From Roseibium album (GTDB taxonomy: Bacteria; Pseudomonadota; Alphaproteobacteria; Rhizobiales; Stappiaceae): a DNA stretch of 64,000 bases. Both the position numbers and the translations under genes were made by a program. A model generated the notes under the pieces. It made no database searches. It was given only the letters and a program-made list of their open reading frames with translations, and had not been told where the DNA came from. Numbering within the stretch: the first letter of the stretch is position 1; each line of letters opens with the position of its first letter. Of this stretch, positions 63,988 to 64,000 are shown piece by piece. The stretch covers positions 310,001-374,000 of the forward strand of contig CXTY01000014.1 of assembly GCA_001404055.1 (NCBI GenBank), read 5' to 3'.

Positions 63988-64000
63988 ATGAACCCGTTTT
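63988..64000 (+). CDS. start of a further gene, cut by the window edge
   Basis: CGGAGAAAAAGAC precedes an ATG at 63988, which opens ATGAACCCGTTTT to the window end (MNPF). The Shine-Dalgarno and spacing are good, but four codons cannot be identified. It would follow the YdcH gene by 36 bases. Confidence 0.35.

Noticed and set aside
1..64000. tRNA, rRNA, CRISPR arrays, prophage or insertion sequences
   Set aside because: I saw no TTCGAATC-type T-arm within a cloverleaf, no rRNA blocks, no regularly spaced direct repeats, and no transposase, integrase or phage structural genes.

Overview
The window reads as a chromosomal segment of an alphaproteobacterium of the order Hyphomicrobiales (Rhizobiales), most like the Stappiaceae (Roseibium/Labrenzia/Stappia). 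The grounds are the fused anthranilate synthase TrpE-TrpG behind a Trp-Trp-Trp leader peptide, a lone DivK receiver, an EipB (DUF1849) envelope protein, DUF3572, a zinc-ribbon DinB and a pyrB/pseudo-pyrC pair. It is gene-dense. I see no rRNA, tRNA, CRISPR array, prophage or insertion sequence. This assignment is inference from gene content, not from a marker search.

Layout. 1-2.6 kb: mmsA (cut by the left edge) divergent from a LysR regulator. 2.6-5.7 kb: a repeat-like element, then a thiamine operon thiO-thiS-thiG-thiE on the minus strand behind a TPP riboswitch. 5.7-15.7 kb: mixed metabolic genes (a small P-loop kinase, pirin, a class II aldolase with a ROK kinase, a DMT exporter facing a MarR regulator with clear palindromes, an exported FKBP-rhodanese fusion, 8-oxoguanine deaminase, SthA). 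15.8-18.3 kb: the trpL attenuator and trpE(G). 18.3-28.3 kb: a TerB-like protein, a degenerate caspase-fold protein, a membrane hydrolase, ilvD, a sugar porter, an Old Yellow Enzyme with a TetR gene and matching operators, and an orphan substrate-binding protein. 28.5-31.7 kb: three co-oriented cell-envelope genes ending in a lytic transglycosylase and a strong terminator. 31.8-36.8 kb: a methyltransferase, an HxlR regulator with paired operators facing an exported tandem-barrel protein, a cupin, an MBL-fold hydrolase and an acetolactate decarboxylase with an extra N-terminal domain.

36.8-53.2 kb is a conserved housekeeping block: ruvX, an AEC transporter, pyrB, pseudo-pyrC, DUF3108, plsY-dprA, topA-rnr-DUF983-NUDIX (start/stop overlaps throughout), a RidA protein and rpmG. 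It is interrupted by a chemoreceptor on the opposite strand between dprA and topA. 53.2-57.4 kb holds a strong RNA hairpin, divK, DUF3572, a HAD phosphatase, dinB and eipB; the pleD gene I would expect between rpmG and divK is absent. 57.5-64 kb carries a RidA protein, a glycerophosphodiesterase, two GNAT proteins, a solute-binding protein, a monooxygenase-fold protein, an OxyR-like regulator without peroxide-sensing cysteines, and a YdcH protein.

The most interesting items are the trpL attenuator with its 15-residue leader peptide; paired palindromic operators beside three local regulators (MarR, TetR, HxlR); several enzyme homologues that have lost their key residues (dihydroorotase, caspase fold, zinc-less ROK, OxyR); and the unusual fusions (FKBP-rhodanese, DNA-binding-like domain with acetolactate decarboxylase). 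I did not find a clear multi-gene system of an unknown type.
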